Source: Comamonas sp. GB3 AK4-5 (lineage in GTDB: Bacteria; Pseudomonadota; Gammaproteobacteria; Burkholderiales; Burkholderiaceae_C). From it: DNA of 64,000 bases. Shown piece by piece: positions 55,836-64,000 of this stretch. The notes under the pieces are model-generated. The model was not told the DNA's origin. It saw only the letters and a program-made list of their open reading frames with translations, and searched no databases. The stretch is taken from contig NZ_CP166730.1 of the NCBI RefSeq assembly GCF_041320665.1, forward strand, positions 4,774,001-4,838,000. Direction: 5' to 3'. The number at the start of each line of letters is the position of its first letter. Position 1 is the stretch's first letter. Position numbers and translations under genes: made by a program.

Positions 55836-57127
55836 ACCTCCCCTGGACACTGTGGCATTACTGGCGCGCCAAGCGCCTGCGCTTTGCCACGCGCGCCGCA
55901 CTGGAGGCCTGGCAGCAGCGGCAGCTGCAGCGCTTTATCCGCCGCACCCTGGCCCACAGCCCCTGGTTCAGCCGCTTGATCGACCAGCCCTTCACGCGCT
56001 GGCCCGAGATGAACAAGGCGCTGATGATGGCGCATTTCGATGCCATGAACACGGCCGGTCTGCGCAAGGACATGCTGCTGGACTGTGCACTGCGCAGCGA
56101 GCAGGAGCGCGACTTTGTGCCCAAGGTGGGCCGATTCAGCGTGGGCCTGTCTTCCGGCACCTCGGGGCAACGTGGCCTGTTTGTGGTCAGCCCACGTGAG
56201 CAGCAGATCTGGGCCGGCGGCATGCTGGCCAAGATGCTGCCCGACGGACTGATGGCAGGCGAGCGCGTAGCCTTGTTTTTGCGTGCCGACAGCAATCTCT
56301 ATCAGGCCGTCAACAGCCGCTGGCTCAGCCTGGACTTCTACGATTTGTTCAGCCCTTTTGCGGGGCATTTACAGCGTTTGCAACAGCAGGCGCCGACCAT
56401 TATCGTGGCGCCGGCCCAGGTGCTGCGCGCGCTGGCCCTGGAACATGCCGCAGGCCGGCTGGCACTGCCAGGCCTCAAAAAAATGATCTCGGTGGCCGAA
56501 GTACTGGAACCCCAGGACCGCCAGCTGCTGCAGCGCTGCGCCCCACAGGTGGCCGAGGTCTACCAGGCCACCGAAGGTTTTCTCGCCGCCAGCTGCGCCC
56601 ATGGCGCCCTGCATCTCAACGAAGAATTTGTGCACATAGAGCCGCAGTGGCTGGATGGCCAGCGCTTCATCCCCGTCATCACCGATTTCACGCGCCACAC
56701 CCAGCCCATAGTCCGTTACCGGCTGGACGATGTGCTGCACACCACCCACCAGGCTTGTCCCTGCGGTAATCCCGCGCGCGTCATCACGGCCATCGAAGGC
56801 CGCCAGGATGACCAGCTGCTGCTGGCCAATGCACAAGGCCAGCGCCAGACGATTTTTGCCGACCTGCTAAGCCGGGCTCTGGCGCAGCAGCTGCCCCTGG
56901 AAAGCGACTACCGCCTGGAGCAGCGGTCTGCCGACACCCTGCACCTGAGCGCCACCTGCGATGCGCCCACGCTGGAGCGGGTACGCCAGGGCCTGGTCCA
57001 ATGTCTGCAGCAGCAGGGGGTAGACACCGCACAGCTGCACTGGGAAACCCAGGCGGCACAGCCCATTCCCGCGCAGTTCGACCGCAAACGCCGCCGCATC
57101 ATCCGGCGCTGGGAGCCCAGCGCATGA
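55832..57127 (+). CDS. F390-synthetase/PaaK-like adenylate-forming enzyme
   Basis: 431 residues. The ANL family phosphate loop is SVGLSSGTSGQRGLF. VYQATEGFLA corresponds to the A5 motif, and IVRYRLDDV to the A7/A8 region with the conserved Asp. KRRRI near the end may hold the A10 lysine. Such enzymes activate a carboxylate as an acyl-adenylate, then form a thioester, amide or, in OleC, a beta-lactone. The substrate here is probably the long-chain acid of this pathway; this is inference. It overlaps both neighbours by 4 bp. Confidence 0.87.
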   Translation: MNLPWTLWHYWRAKRLRFATRAALEAWQQRQLQRFIRRTLAHSPWFSRLIDQPFTRWPEMNKALMMAHFDAMNTAGLRKDMLLDCALRSEQERDFVPKVGRFSVGLSSGTSGQRGLFVVSPREQQIWAGGMLAKMLPDGLMAGERVALFLRADSNLYQAVNSRWLSLDFYDLFSPFAGHLQRLQQQAPTIIVAPAQVLRALALEHAAGRLALPGLKKMISVAEVLEPQDRQLLQRCAPQVAEVYQATEGFLAASCAHGALHLNEEFVHIEPQWLDGQRFIPVITDFTRHTQPIVRYRLDDVLHTTHQACPCGNPARVITAIEGRQDDQLLLANAQGQRQTIFADLLSRALAQQLPLESDYRLEQRSADTLHLSATCDAPTLERVRQGLVQCLQQQGVDTAQLHWETQAAQPIPAQFDRKRRRIIRRWEPSA

Positions 57128-57738
57128 AGCTGTTATCCCTGCGTCTTTGGCAGATGCTGCTGGGCTGGGGCAGCGTGGGCATCGTCTACCACTTCAGCGA
57201 TCGCTGGCAGGCGCCCGGGCGCCTGATGGCCCCGGGTTGGGTAGACCAGCTCATTCCCTTCTCGCCCCAAGCCATCTGGCTGTATCTCTCGTTCTTTCTG
57301 CTGATCCCCTGCGGCTATCTGCTGACACCGCTGTCCACTCTGCCCTGGCTGCGCCGCGCCATGCAACTGGCCGCGCTGGGTGCAGGCATGGTCTATATGC
57401 TGTGGCCTACCACCATGGTCTACCCCAAGGTGATTGACACCGGCCTCAGCGCCCGGCTGCTGACCCTGCTGACCCAGTTCGATTCAGCGCAAAACTGCCT
57501 GCCCTCTTTGCACATGGCACTTAGTCTGCTGGCCGTGTGGGCCATTGCCAAGGCCCGTCACAAGGGGCTGACGATACTAGCCCTGCTCTGGGCCTTGCTG
57601 ATCGGTTTTTCCATACTGCAGCTGCGCCGCCACCTCTTTGTCGATGTGCTGGCGGGCACGGCGCTGGCCTTGGCTGCCGGGGTGCTGGCACAGGCCATAG
57701 GCCAACGCCGGCTGCGAGCGACAGGAGATATGCCATGA
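57124..57738 (+). CDS. PAP2-superfamily membrane enzyme
   Basis: 204 residues, five or six membrane helices. NCLPSLHMALS gives the first active-site His and LQLRRHLFVDVLAG the second His with its Asp. The usual first phosphatase motif (KxxxxxxRP) is not visible. The H-x3-D pattern is closer to the inositol-phosphorylceramide/sphingomyelin synthase branch (PAP2_3). It may therefore transfer or remove a phospho-headgroup at the membrane. It is tightly coupled (ATGA) to both neighbours. Confidence 0.82.
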   Translation: MKLLSLRLWQMLLGWGSVGIVYHFSDRWQAPGRLMAPGWVDQLIPFSPQAIWLYLSFFLLIPCGYLLTPLSTLPWLRRAMQLAALGAGMVYMLWPTTMVYPKVIDTGLSARLLTLLTQFDSAQNCLPSLHMALSLLAVWAIAKARHKGLTILALLWALLIGFSILQLRRHLFVDVLAGTALALAAGVLAQAIGQRRLRATGDMP

Positions 57739-58886
57739 GTGAATTGGTCATTCCGGTGCTGATGATGGCCGTGCTGGTGCTGGGCGAAGCCGCGGTGCTG
57801 CAGTGGGGCCTGGCACGCAAGGTGTGCTGGCAGGACGTGATCTTCAACCTCAACTCCGGCCACATCATGCTGTGGCTGTTTCGCGGTCTGGAAGTGCTGT
57901 GCTATGGCGCCGTGGCCCAGCACTTCAGCTTGCAGCTGCTGGAGCATGTGGCGCCCGTCTGGCGCTGGCTGTTTGCTTTTCTGGCCTGGGATTTCTGCTT
58001 TTACTGGCTGCATCGCAGCCACCACAACTGGCGCTGGCTGTGGGCCGTGCACAGCGTGCACCACCAGGGCGAACATTTCAATCTGTCGCTGGGGGTGCGC
58101 AACTCCTGGTATTCGTCGCTCACCTCAATCCCTTTCTTCCTCCCACTGGCCCTCATCGGTGTGTCGCTGTCGGAGTTCATCACCGTCTCCCTGATCCACT
58201 ACACCTTGCAGCTGATCAACCACAACGCCCTGGTCGGCTCCCTGGGCTGGCTGGAAAAAATTCTGGTGACCCCCAGCCACCACCGCGTGCACCACCTGCA
58301 TGAACGTGCCTGGAGCAACAGCAACTTCAGCGGCAGCCTGATTCTGTGGGACAAATGCTTTGGCACTTTCCGACAGTCTGCGGACCGCAGCCAGCACGTC
58401 TATGGCATCAAAGGCAGCCAGGCATCGCACAACCCGGGGCTGGAAAGCAATCTGCCCTTTGTGCGCCTGCTGCGCCCCGGCAGCCAGCCCACACCGCGCC
58501 CGCAAGCGCCCGCTTTCCAAAGCCATGCGCTGATGGTCTTCCTCGGCGCTGCCCCGCTGTTTGCCCTGGTGTTGGGCTATATCCAACGCTATGACTACGG
58601 CTGGCAGGCGTTTTCTGCCGCGCAAGCGGCCTTGCTGGTCGTGCTGGCTGTGGGCTCGGTCGCCCTGGGCGCCATCGCGGACGGGCGCCGCTGGGGTCTG
58701 TATGTCTGGTGGTGGACCACCCTGGCCTATGCCCTGATTTTCCCGCTATGGCTGGGATGGCATGCACCGCTGTGGCTGGGCTGCGCTGCGCTTCTGGTGC
58801 TGCATGCCACCTGCGTGCTGGCAGGCTGGGGGCGCAAGCCACTACCTGTCCCGGCACCGGCCCAGGAGGAGCACCTCCATGCCTGA
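57735..58886 (+). CDS. Sterol desaturase/fatty acid hydroxylase-family protein
   Basis: 383 residues. The diiron histidine clusters are HRSHH (93-97), HSVHH (106-110) and SHHRVHH (about 181-187), with an additional His-containing segment LIHYTLQLINHN. Four membrane helices surround them and three more follow in a C-terminal extension, so it is longer than simple fatty acid hydroxylases. It should add a hydroxyl or a double bond to a lipid chain. It overlaps the PAP2 gene by 4 bp and the next gene by 8 bp. Confidence 0.9.
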   Translation: MSELVIPVLMMAVLVLGEAAVLQWGLARKVCWQDVIFNLNSGHIMLWLFRGLEVLCYGAVAQHFSLQLLEHVAPVWRWLFAFLAWDFCFYWLHRSHHNWRWLWAVHSVHHQGEHFNLSLGVRNSWYSSLTSIPFFLPLALIGVSLSEFITVSLIHYTLQLINHNALVGSLGWLEKILVTPSHHRVHHLHERAWSNSNFSGSLILWDKCFGTFRQSADRSQHVYGIKGSQASHNPGLESNLPFVRLLRPGSQPTPRPQAPAFQSHALMVFLGAAPLFALVLGYIQRYDYGWQAFSAAQAALLVVLAVGSVALGAIADGRRWGLYVWWWTTLAYALIFPLWLGWHAPLWLGCAALLVLHATCVLAGWGRKPLPVPAPAQEEHLHA

Positions 58887-59976
58887 TACCCTGCCACCGC
58901 TGCGCTTTGCTTCCGGCCAGGAGCAGGCCTTCCACCGCGCGCTGCACCAGGCCGCCCGCGCCTATTTGCAAGCCAGCGGCGACCATCGCTATGCCAGCCG
59001 CTTCGACCAACTCAAGGCCTTGTTCTTGCTGCTGCTGGCCTGTGGCAGCTACGGGGTGATGCTTGCCAGCAGCCACGATGCCGTGTTTTTTGCCGGCTAT
59101 TTCCTGGCCATTGCCCTCAGCATGCTGCTGAATGTGGTGGTCAACCACGATGCCTCGCACAACGTCTTTTTCCGCAAAGCCTGGCTCAACCGGCTCGCAG
59201 GGCGCGTCGTCACCTTGCCCCTGGGCATAGAGCCAGAGTTCTGGCGACTGCGCCATGTGCGCTTTCACCATCTCTACGCCAATATCGAGCACTACGACCT
59301 CGACACCGAAGAGAACGGCTTTTTCCGGCAAACGCCCTTCCAGCGCAGACATGCTTATATGCGCTACCAGCATCTGTATTGGCCCATGATTGCCGGCCTG
59401 TCGCTGCCGTGGATTGCCTGGGTCTTCGATTGGTCGGACCGCCTGGGCCGCACGCCGCTGCGCCAGGAGCGGGAGCTGGCGTCCACCCAAGGCTGGTGCC
59501 TTTTTCTGCTGAGCAAGCTCGGCCATGTGCTGCTGGTGCTGGCGCTGCCGCTGTGGGCCGCCCACGCCCACGGTGTGGCCACCAGCACCATGCTGCTGGC
59601 CTATGTGCTGAGCCAGATGTTTGCCTCGCTGCTGGTGGTCTATCTGCTGCTGGGCACGCACTGGGCAGAAGCCGATTTTTTCCAGGCCGCTCCCGGTGGG
59701 GTCATGGAGCATGGCTGGTACCGGCACAACTTTGTCACCGCCTGTGATTGGGAGACCTCGCCGCGCTGGCTGAACCAGTTCACCGGTGGCCTGAACTACC
59801 ACCTGACCCACCACCTCTTCCCTGGCTGGCACCACCGCCACTACCCCGCACTGGCGGATAGGGTGGCCCAGCTGGCACACCAGCATGGGATGCCGTACCG
59901 CCGCATCAGCTACCGCGAGCTGCTGGCCTCACAGCGCCGTTTTCTGCGCCGCATGGGGCAGGAGGATGCGGTGTGA
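58879..59976 (+). CDS. Membrane fatty acid desaturase 1
   Basis: 365 residues. The three histidine boxes are HDASHN (90-95), HVRFHH (126-131) and HLTHHLFP near residue 313. Four membrane helices lie between them. It belongs to the acyl-lipid/acyl-CoA desaturase family that needs ferredoxin or cytochrome b5-like donors. AGGAGGAGC upstream of the ATG is a strong Shine-Dalgarno. It is a close paralog of the next gene. Confidence 0.92.
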   Translation: MPDTLPPLRFASGQEQAFHRALHQAARAYLQASGDHRYASRFDQLKALFLLLLACGSYGVMLASSHDAVFFAGYFLAIALSMLLNVVVNHDASHNVFFRKAWLNRLAGRVVTLPLGIEPEFWRLRHVRFHHLYANIEHYDLDTEENGFFRQTPFQRRHAYMRYQHLYWPMIAGLSLPWIAWVFDWSDRLGRTPLRQERELASTQGWCLFLLSKLGHVLLVLALPLWAAHAHGVATSTMLLAYVLSQMFASLLVVYLLLGTHWAEADFFQAAPGGVMEHGWYRHNFVTACDWETSPRWLNQFTGGLNYHLTHHLFPGWHHRHYPALADRVAQLAHQHGMPYRRISYRELLASQRRFLRRMGQEDAV

Positions 59977-61073
59977 GCCCACAGCGCCTGCCCCCTCTGC
60001 CCTTTGGCCACCAGGACCGGGCGCTGTCGCAGGCGCTGCGCCAGGCCTCGCAGGATTGGCTGGTTGAGCACCAGGAACACCGCTTTGCCGACCTGGGCAT
60101 GCTGGCCAAGCTGTGCCTGCTGTGTGTTGTGTGCGGGCTGTGCTATTTGGGGGTGCTCGGCGCCACCAGCGCCAGCGGATTTTTTGCGGTCTATCTGGGC
60201 TTTATCACCAGCGGCATGCTGCTGACGGTGAATGTGGTGCACGACGCATCGCACAGCGCTTTTTTTCGCCGCCCTCGCGCGAACCTGTGGCTCAACCGCC
60301 TCGTCACCCTGCCGCTGGGGCTGGACCCTGAATGCTGGCGGGTGCGCCATGTGCAGCTGCACCATGCCCACGTCAACATCGAAGACTATGACCCGGACAT
60401 CGATGCCAACGGCGTGCTGCGCCAGGCGCCCTGGCACCGCTGGAAGCCCTTTATGCGCTACCAGCCGCTGTACTGGCCCTTGGTGGCCGCACTGACCTTC
60501 CCCTGGTATATCTGGCTGATGGACTGGCTGGACCGCGCCGGCCAAACCAAGGTCAGCGCCCGCCTGCCTGCCGGCTGGCGTGGCTGGGGCTTTTTCCTGC
60601 TGGGCAAGAGCGGGCATTTTCTGCTGGCCCTGTGGCTGCCCTGGCAGCTCGGCCTGGGCCAGTTTTCCTGGTCCTACATCCTGCTGTGCTATTTGCTCAG
60701 CCAGATGCTGTCCTCGCTGTTCTTCGTGATGCTGCTGGTGGGCACCCACTGGGCCACGGCCCGCTTCTTCGAGCGCCCCGCCAGCGGAGGCATGGCACAT
60801 GGCCGCTGCACGCATATCCTGCTCACCACCTTGGACTGGAACACCCGGCCACGCTGGCTGGGCTATTGGCTGGGCGGCGGCAATCTGCATTTGACGCACC
60901 ACCTGTTTCCCCACTGGAGTCACCGCCATTACCCGGCGCTCAGCCACATCATTGCCCGCACCGCGCCGCAGCATGGCCTGCCCTACCAGGCCCTGAGCCT
61001 GTCGGAAGTGCTGCAACTGCAGCAGCGCTTTTTGCGGGCGATGGGAACCGCCCCCAGCCAGCCCAAAAACTGA
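59973..61073 (+). CDS. Membrane fatty acid desaturase 2
   Basis: 366 residues, GTG start overlapping the upstream stop (GTGA). The histidine boxes HDASHS, HVQLHH and HLTHHLFPHW match desaturase 1, and many whole segments are alike, for example RRLP/LPPLPF starts and SHRHYPAL ends. It arose by tandem duplication and diverged, suggesting two different double-bond positions. Last gene of the operon; no terminator seen directly after it. Confidence 0.92.
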   Translation: MSPQRLPPLPFGHQDRALSQALRQASQDWLVEHQEHRFADLGMLAKLCLLCVVCGLCYLGVLGATSASGFFAVYLGFITSGMLLTVNVVHDASHSAFFRRPRANLWLNRLVTLPLGLDPECWRVRHVQLHHAHVNIEDYDPDIDANGVLRQAPWHRWKPFMRYQPLYWPLVAALTFPWYIWLMDWLDRAGQTKVSARLPAGWRGWGFFLLGKSGHFLLALWLPWQLGLGQFSWSYILLCYLLSQMLSSLFFVMLLVGTHWATARFFERPASGGMAHGRCTHILLTTLDWNTRPRWLGYWLGGGNLHLTHHLFPHWSHRHYPALSHIIARTAPQHGLPYQALSLSEVLQLQQRFLRAMGTAPSQPKN

Positions 61074-61163
61074 TGGCGGCCACGCCGCAGGACCGCCTCT
61101 GCGCGTATGGATTTTGTGTGCCGCTGCCACCGCGCCGCAGACTTTGGTCTACGCTTGCGGCCA

Positions 61164-61565
61164 ATGGCATCCATCCACATTTCCGACATCGAAGCCGCCA
61201 TCAACCACTGGCGGCGCCTGCGTCCCAGCCCTGACGGCGTGCGCCTGGCACCCGAGGTACGGGCGCTGGCTCCGGTGTATGCGCGGCTGATCCATGCCGG
61301 CGCACAAGAAGTGAGCCCGGCCAGCCTGTCCACCGCCGCCATGCAAGCCTGGCTGGCCTGGTACGAGACGCAGCCGGACACGCCCTGTATCGCGATTTGC
61401 TCCACCAGCCAGGGCGATGCCCAGTGCAAGGGCTGCGGGCGCAGTTTTGCCGAAGTGCAGCAGTGGCTGGAACTCACTCCCGTGCAAAAACGCGCCGTGT
61501 GGCAGCGCATCCAGGCCGAAGGCCAGGCCCTGCGCTTTACGCGCTATGCAGAAAGAGGGAAGTAA
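61164..61565 (+). CDS. DUF3717-DUF1289 fusion protein
   Basis: 133 residues. The first 70 match DUF3717 (IHISDIEAAINHWRRLRPS), a short domain typical of Burkholderiales. The last 55 match DUF1289 with its zinc-like cysteines (PCIAICSTS...CKGCGRSFAEVQQW). Function unknown. The ATG at 61164 begins the first domain. It lies 90 bp after the desaturase gene, possibly co-transcribed, and is followed by a dispersed repeat. Confidence 0.85.
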   Translation: MASIHISDIEAAINHWRRLRPSPDGVRLAPEVRALAPVYARLIHAGAQEVSPASLSTAAMQAWLAWYETQPDTPCIAICSTSQGDAQCKGCGRSFAEVQQWLELTPVQKRAVWQRIQAEGQALRFTRYAERGK

Positions 61566-61568
61566 CTC

Positions 61569-61682
61569 CACCCCCTGAGCGGCTGCGCCGCTTCCCCCTC
61601 TCTCTCGCTGCGCGAGGGGGGGGACGGCACCAGCGCGGCGGGGCGGCCCTTGCGCGGTGCCCTGGCATGGGCAGCGCCAACT
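61569..61682. repeat. Full copy of the stop-codon-associated dispersed repeat
   Basis: Begins ACCCCCTGAGCGGCTGCGCC, contains CTCTCTCGCTGCGCGAGGGG, CGGCACCAGCGCGGCGGGGC and CCCTTGCGCGGTGCCC, and ends GGGCAGCGCCAACTG. The first 27 bp equal the copy at 21502. Confidence 0.75.
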
Positions 61683-61714
61683 GCGTGCGCCGTATACCCG
61701 CAAAAGAATCGAAT

Positions 61715-61745
61715 AAAAAAGGAGCGCCTGATGCGCTCCTTTGCG
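61715..61745. terminator. Bidirectional terminator between the DUF3717 and azlD genes
   Basis: AAAGGAGCGC (61718-61727), loop CTGAT, GCGCTCCTTT (61733-61742), with an A-run upstream. Confidence 0.9.
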
Positions 61746-61806
61746 GGGTTTCAGATGATTTTGATCTGCAAACCGGCTTTCTGCTTGCAGGAGCAGCTCC
61801 TGTTTT

Positions 61807-62148
61807 TCACCACCCCAGGCCGATGTGCAGCGGCAAATACACCACCATGCCCACCACGATGGTGCCCAGAATGCCGCGCTTCCACCAGAAGTAGGCGGTG
61901 GCGCAGACCAGGGCCGGCAGGCGCGCATCCACCAGGGTGTGAATCAGCTGGCCGTTGCTCATCACCAGTTCGGGGGCAATCACGGCCGCCAAGGCTGCCA
62001 GTGGCGCATAGCGCAGGCCGCGCTTGAGCCATTCCGGCATGGGCAGTTCTTTGTCGGGAATCATGAAAAAGGCGCGCGTGAGCAGCGTGATCGCCGCCAG
62101 CCCCAGGCCGGCCACATAACCCCAGATCCAATGTTCTCCGCCACTCAT
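61807..62148 (-). CDS. azlD: AzlD-family branched-chain amino acid exporter subunit
   Basis: 113 residues, four membrane helices. TLLTRAFFMIPDKELPMPEWLKRGLRYAPLAALAAVIAPELV is the AzlD signature. It works with AzlC to export branched-chain amino acids or analogues. The start at 62148 overlaps the azlC stop (ATGA). Last gene of the fmt-azlC-azlD run, ending before a terminator. Confidence 0.9.
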   Translation of the reverse strand: MSGGEHWIWGYVAGLGLAAITLLTRAFFMIPDKELPMPEWLKRGLRYAPLAALAAVIAPELVMSNGQLIHTLVDARLPALVCATAYFWWKRGILGTIVVGMVVYLPLHIGLGW

Positions 62149-63008
62149 GCGCACTCCTTTTGCGCAGCCGCACGGGCGGCTTCGCTGCCATGGGGCGGGG
62201 TCTCATCCAGCGGCAGCACCGGGTGGTGCTCGCCCTTGGCCGGATCGGGGGCACGCACGGCCGGCAGCGGGCGCAGGCGGGCGGCGCGGCGCTCGGCCTG
62301 CTCCATCAGCAGGCCCACGGCCACGGCAGCGGCAATCGCCGTCAGGATGTTGAGCTTGAGCGGCAATGCAAACGCGGCCACGGCGGCCAGTGAGGCCACG
62401 GCACAGGCCACCCAGGTGGCGCGATCGTTGAGCATGGAATACAGCACGCCCAGCAGCGCCAGCACGCCGGCAAAGCCCAGGCCCCAGGACAGGGGAATCT
62501 CGTTGGCCAGGTAGACGCCGGCCAGCGAAGGGATTTGCCAGCCCAGCCAGTTGGAGATCGCCGCACCCCAGAAGTAGGGCACCTGCTCGGGCTGCTTGGC
62601 CGTTGTGGGGTAGCGCTTGCTGAAGGCCACAAAGATCACATCGCCGCTGAAGTAGCCGATCGCCAGGCGATGGCGCAGGCGCAGATGCGAGAAGAAGTTG
62701 CGCCACATGGTGCTCAAAATCACAAAGCGCAGGTTCACGCAGAACGCGGTGAACCACAGCACCCACAGCGGTGCACCCACGGCCAGCAGCGGCAGCACGG
62801 CCAGTTGGGCACTGCCGGCGTAGACGGTGAGCGTCATGAACACGGCCAGCGGCAGCGGCATGCCGCTTTTGACCATGGCCACACCCGTCACCAAACCCCA
62901 GGCAGAGATGCCGGGCATGGTGCCCAGCACGTCGCGTACGCCCAGTCGGAAAGCAGGCTGGCGTGCGATACCCGTGGCACGCTGCCACAGGACGGTGGCT
63001 TGGTTCAT
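62145..63008 (-). CDS. azlC: AzlC-family branched-chain amino acid exporter subunit
   Basis: 287 residues, about seven membrane helices. [22 protein letters not shown] and [16 protein letters not shown] with [14 protein letters not shown] are typical AzlC segments. The tail after about residue 245 ([21 protein letters not shown] onward) is an unconserved hydrophilic extension. It overlaps fmt upstream and azlD downstream by 4 bp each, a tightly coupled operon. Confidence 0.92.
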   Translation of the reverse strand: MNQATVLWQRATGIARQPAFRLGVRDVLGTMPGISAWGLVTGVAMVKSGMPLPLAVFMTLTVYAGSAQLAVLPLLAVGAPLWVLWFTAFCVNLRFVILSTMWRNFFSHLRLRHRLAIGYFSGDVIFVAFSKRYPTTAKQPEQVPYFWGAAISNWLGWQIPSLAGVYLANEIPLSWGLGFAGVLALLGVLYSMLNDRATWVACAVASLAAVAAFALPLKLNILTAIAAAVAVGLLMEQAERRAARLRPLPAVRAPDPAKGEHHPVLPLDETPPHGSEAARAAAQKECA

Positions 63009-63985
63009 GGCTGCTCCGGCAGCTGGAGCATGGTGCCCACGGGAATCTCAAAGCCGCGCAGAAAGTCGCCGGCCGCCAGTTTTTTGCCGCCGGCGCGCTG
63101 CAGCTGTGTCAGGCGCAGCGCGCCTTGGCCGCAGGCCACCAGCACGCCGTCGGCATCCGCTGCCAGCACCTGGCCGGGACGGGCGTCGCCGCCCGGTGCT
63201 TCGGGCAAGGCCTCGGGGGTGGCCGTCCAGAGCTTGATGGTCTCGTCACCCAGCTGCGTGCTGCCGCCGGGGAAGGGGTTGAAGGCGCGCAGGCGCCGGT
63301 CCAGCACTTCTGCATCCAGGCGCCAGTCCATGGCGCTTTCGGCCTTTTCGATCTTGTGGGCGTAGTTCACACCCTCTAGAGGCTGGGGCGTGCGCGGCAG
63401 GCCGCCGCAGGCCGCCATCTCCAGTGCTTCCACAATCAGGCGACCGCCCAGCGTCGCCAGCTTGTCGTGCAGGCTGGCCGTGGTGTCGCGGGCTTCGATG
63501 GGCAGACGCTCCAGCAGGCACATATCGCCGGTGTCCAGGCCTATGTCCATCTGCATGATGGTCACGCCGGTTTCGACATCACCGGCCTCGATGGCGCGGT
63601 GTATGGGCGCCGCACCGCGCCAGCGCGGCAGGATGGAGGCGTGGATGTTGAGACATCCTTTGGGCGGCAGATCGAGCACCCACTGCGGCAGGATCAGGCC
63701 GTAGGCGGCCACCACCATCACGTCGGCACCGGCATCCAGCAGGGCCTGGCGGGCCAGGGCTGCGTCTTCGGGGTATTTACCATCCAGACGCAGGCTGCGC
63801 GGCTGGGCCACGCGGATACCGTGCTCCAGCGCGCACTGCTTGACGGGCGATGCCTGCAGCTTCATGCCACGACCAGCGGGGCGGTCGGGCTGGGTCAGCA
63901 CCAGGGGAACTTCAAAACCGGCCTGTAAAAGCCGTTCCAGGGCCACGCGCGCAAAATCGGGCGTGCCGGCAAAAATCACTTTCAT
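63005..63985 (-). CDS. fmt: Methionyl-tRNA formyltransferase
   Basis: 326 residues. It formylates initiator Met-tRNA using 10-formyltetrahydrofolate. [20 protein letters not shown] starts the protein. The catalytic region is [25 protein letters not shown] (Asn, His) with GLDTGDM (Asp), followed by the C-terminal tRNA-binding domain with [14 protein letters not shown]. Usually def precedes it; that would lie beyond the right edge. Its stop overlaps the azlC start. Confidence 0.97.
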   Translation of the reverse strand: MKVIFAGTPDFARVALERLLQAGFEVPLVLTQPDRPAGRGMKLQASPVKQCALEHGIRVAQPRSLRLDGKYPEDAALARQALLDAGADVMVVAAYGLILPQWVLDLPPKGCLNIHASILPRWRGAAPIHRAIEAGDVETGVTIMQMDIGLDTGDMCLLERLPIEARDTTASLHDKLATLGGRLIVEALEMAACGGLPRTPQPLEGVNYAHKIEKAESAMDWRLDAEVLDRRLRAFNPFPGGSTQLGDETIKLWTATPEALPEAPGGDARPGQVLAADADGVLVACGQGALRLTQLQRAGGKKLAAGDFLRGFEIPVGTMLQLPEQP

Positions 63986-64000
63986 GCACTCTCAGACGCA

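Noticed and set aside
53001..61073. Polyyne biosynthetic cluster
   Set aside because: Two desaturases and an adenylating enzyme fit loosely, but there is no acyl carrier protein, rubredoxin or fatty acyl-AMP ligase of that type, and the OleA/OleD-like pair points elsewhere.

Overview
The window looks like a chromosomal segment of a Comamonadaceae betaproteobacterium, probably Comamonas or a close relative such as Delftia or Acidovorax. The signs are high GC with strongly GC-ending codons, Bug-type tricarboxylate receptors, a DUF3717 protein, topoisomerase III with a SWIB tail, a short type ArgC, and two families of dispersed intergenic repeats. I see no rRNA or tRNA gene, no intact insertion sequence, no CRISPR array and no prophage. 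Species assignment is inference.

Layout. 1-2.8 kb: 3' part of tkt, then gap. 3-5.5 kb: a Sel1-repeat protein and two small membrane proteins. 5.6-14 kb: a Bug receptor, csaA, a small conserved protein, an HPF/RaiA-like factor, a class I glutamine amidotransferase-type hydrolase, slyD, a chemoreceptor, a glutathione transferase and a DUF1439 lipoprotein. 14.2-17.8 kb: a class A penicillin-binding protein and a tyrosine phosphatase. 18-23.2 kb: topoisomerase III with a histone-H1-like linker and SWIB domain, divergent from a SET-domain methyltransferase gene, then birA and a SPOR-like protein. 23.4-28.5 kb: a second Bug receptor with a divergent LysR regulator, a TctE/TctD-like two-component system and a MarR regulator. 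28.6-30.5 kb: recA-recX.

30.8-39.7 kb is an accessory catabolic island. Two paralogous polar amino acid-type binding proteins flank a short-chain dehydrogenase, a fumarylacetoacetate-hydrolase-family enzyme, two permeases and an ATPase. A UxaA-type sugar acid dehydratase and an IclR regulator follow. Together they fit import of a sugar acid and its non-phosphorylative breakdown by dehydration, oxidation and hydrolytic cleavage to pyruvate plus a hydroxy acid. 39.9-52.7 kb is mostly core: a membrane protein, yddG-like exporter, cycA, argC, sucCD, terC, a sigma54-type type IV pilin gene, moaC, a BepA-like protease, small proteins and a second terC.

53.0-61.1 kb is the most unusual part. It is a tightly overlapping eight-gene operon: a FabH/OleA-like condensing enzyme, an OleD-like reductase, a metallo-beta-lactamase-fold hydrolase, an F390-synthetase/PaaK-like adenylating enzyme, a PAP2-type membrane enzyme, a sterol desaturase/fatty acid hydroxylase and two tandem fatty acid desaturases. 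It looks like a dedicated pathway for an unknown long-chain lipid. The window ends with a DUF3717-DUF1289 protein and, on the minus strand, fmt-azlC-azlD.

Between genes there are many clear intrinsic terminators, a 35-bp perfectly alternating purine-pyrimidine tract between the topoisomerase and SET genes, a well-placed sigma54 promoter before the pilin gene, and several palindromes near likely promoters.
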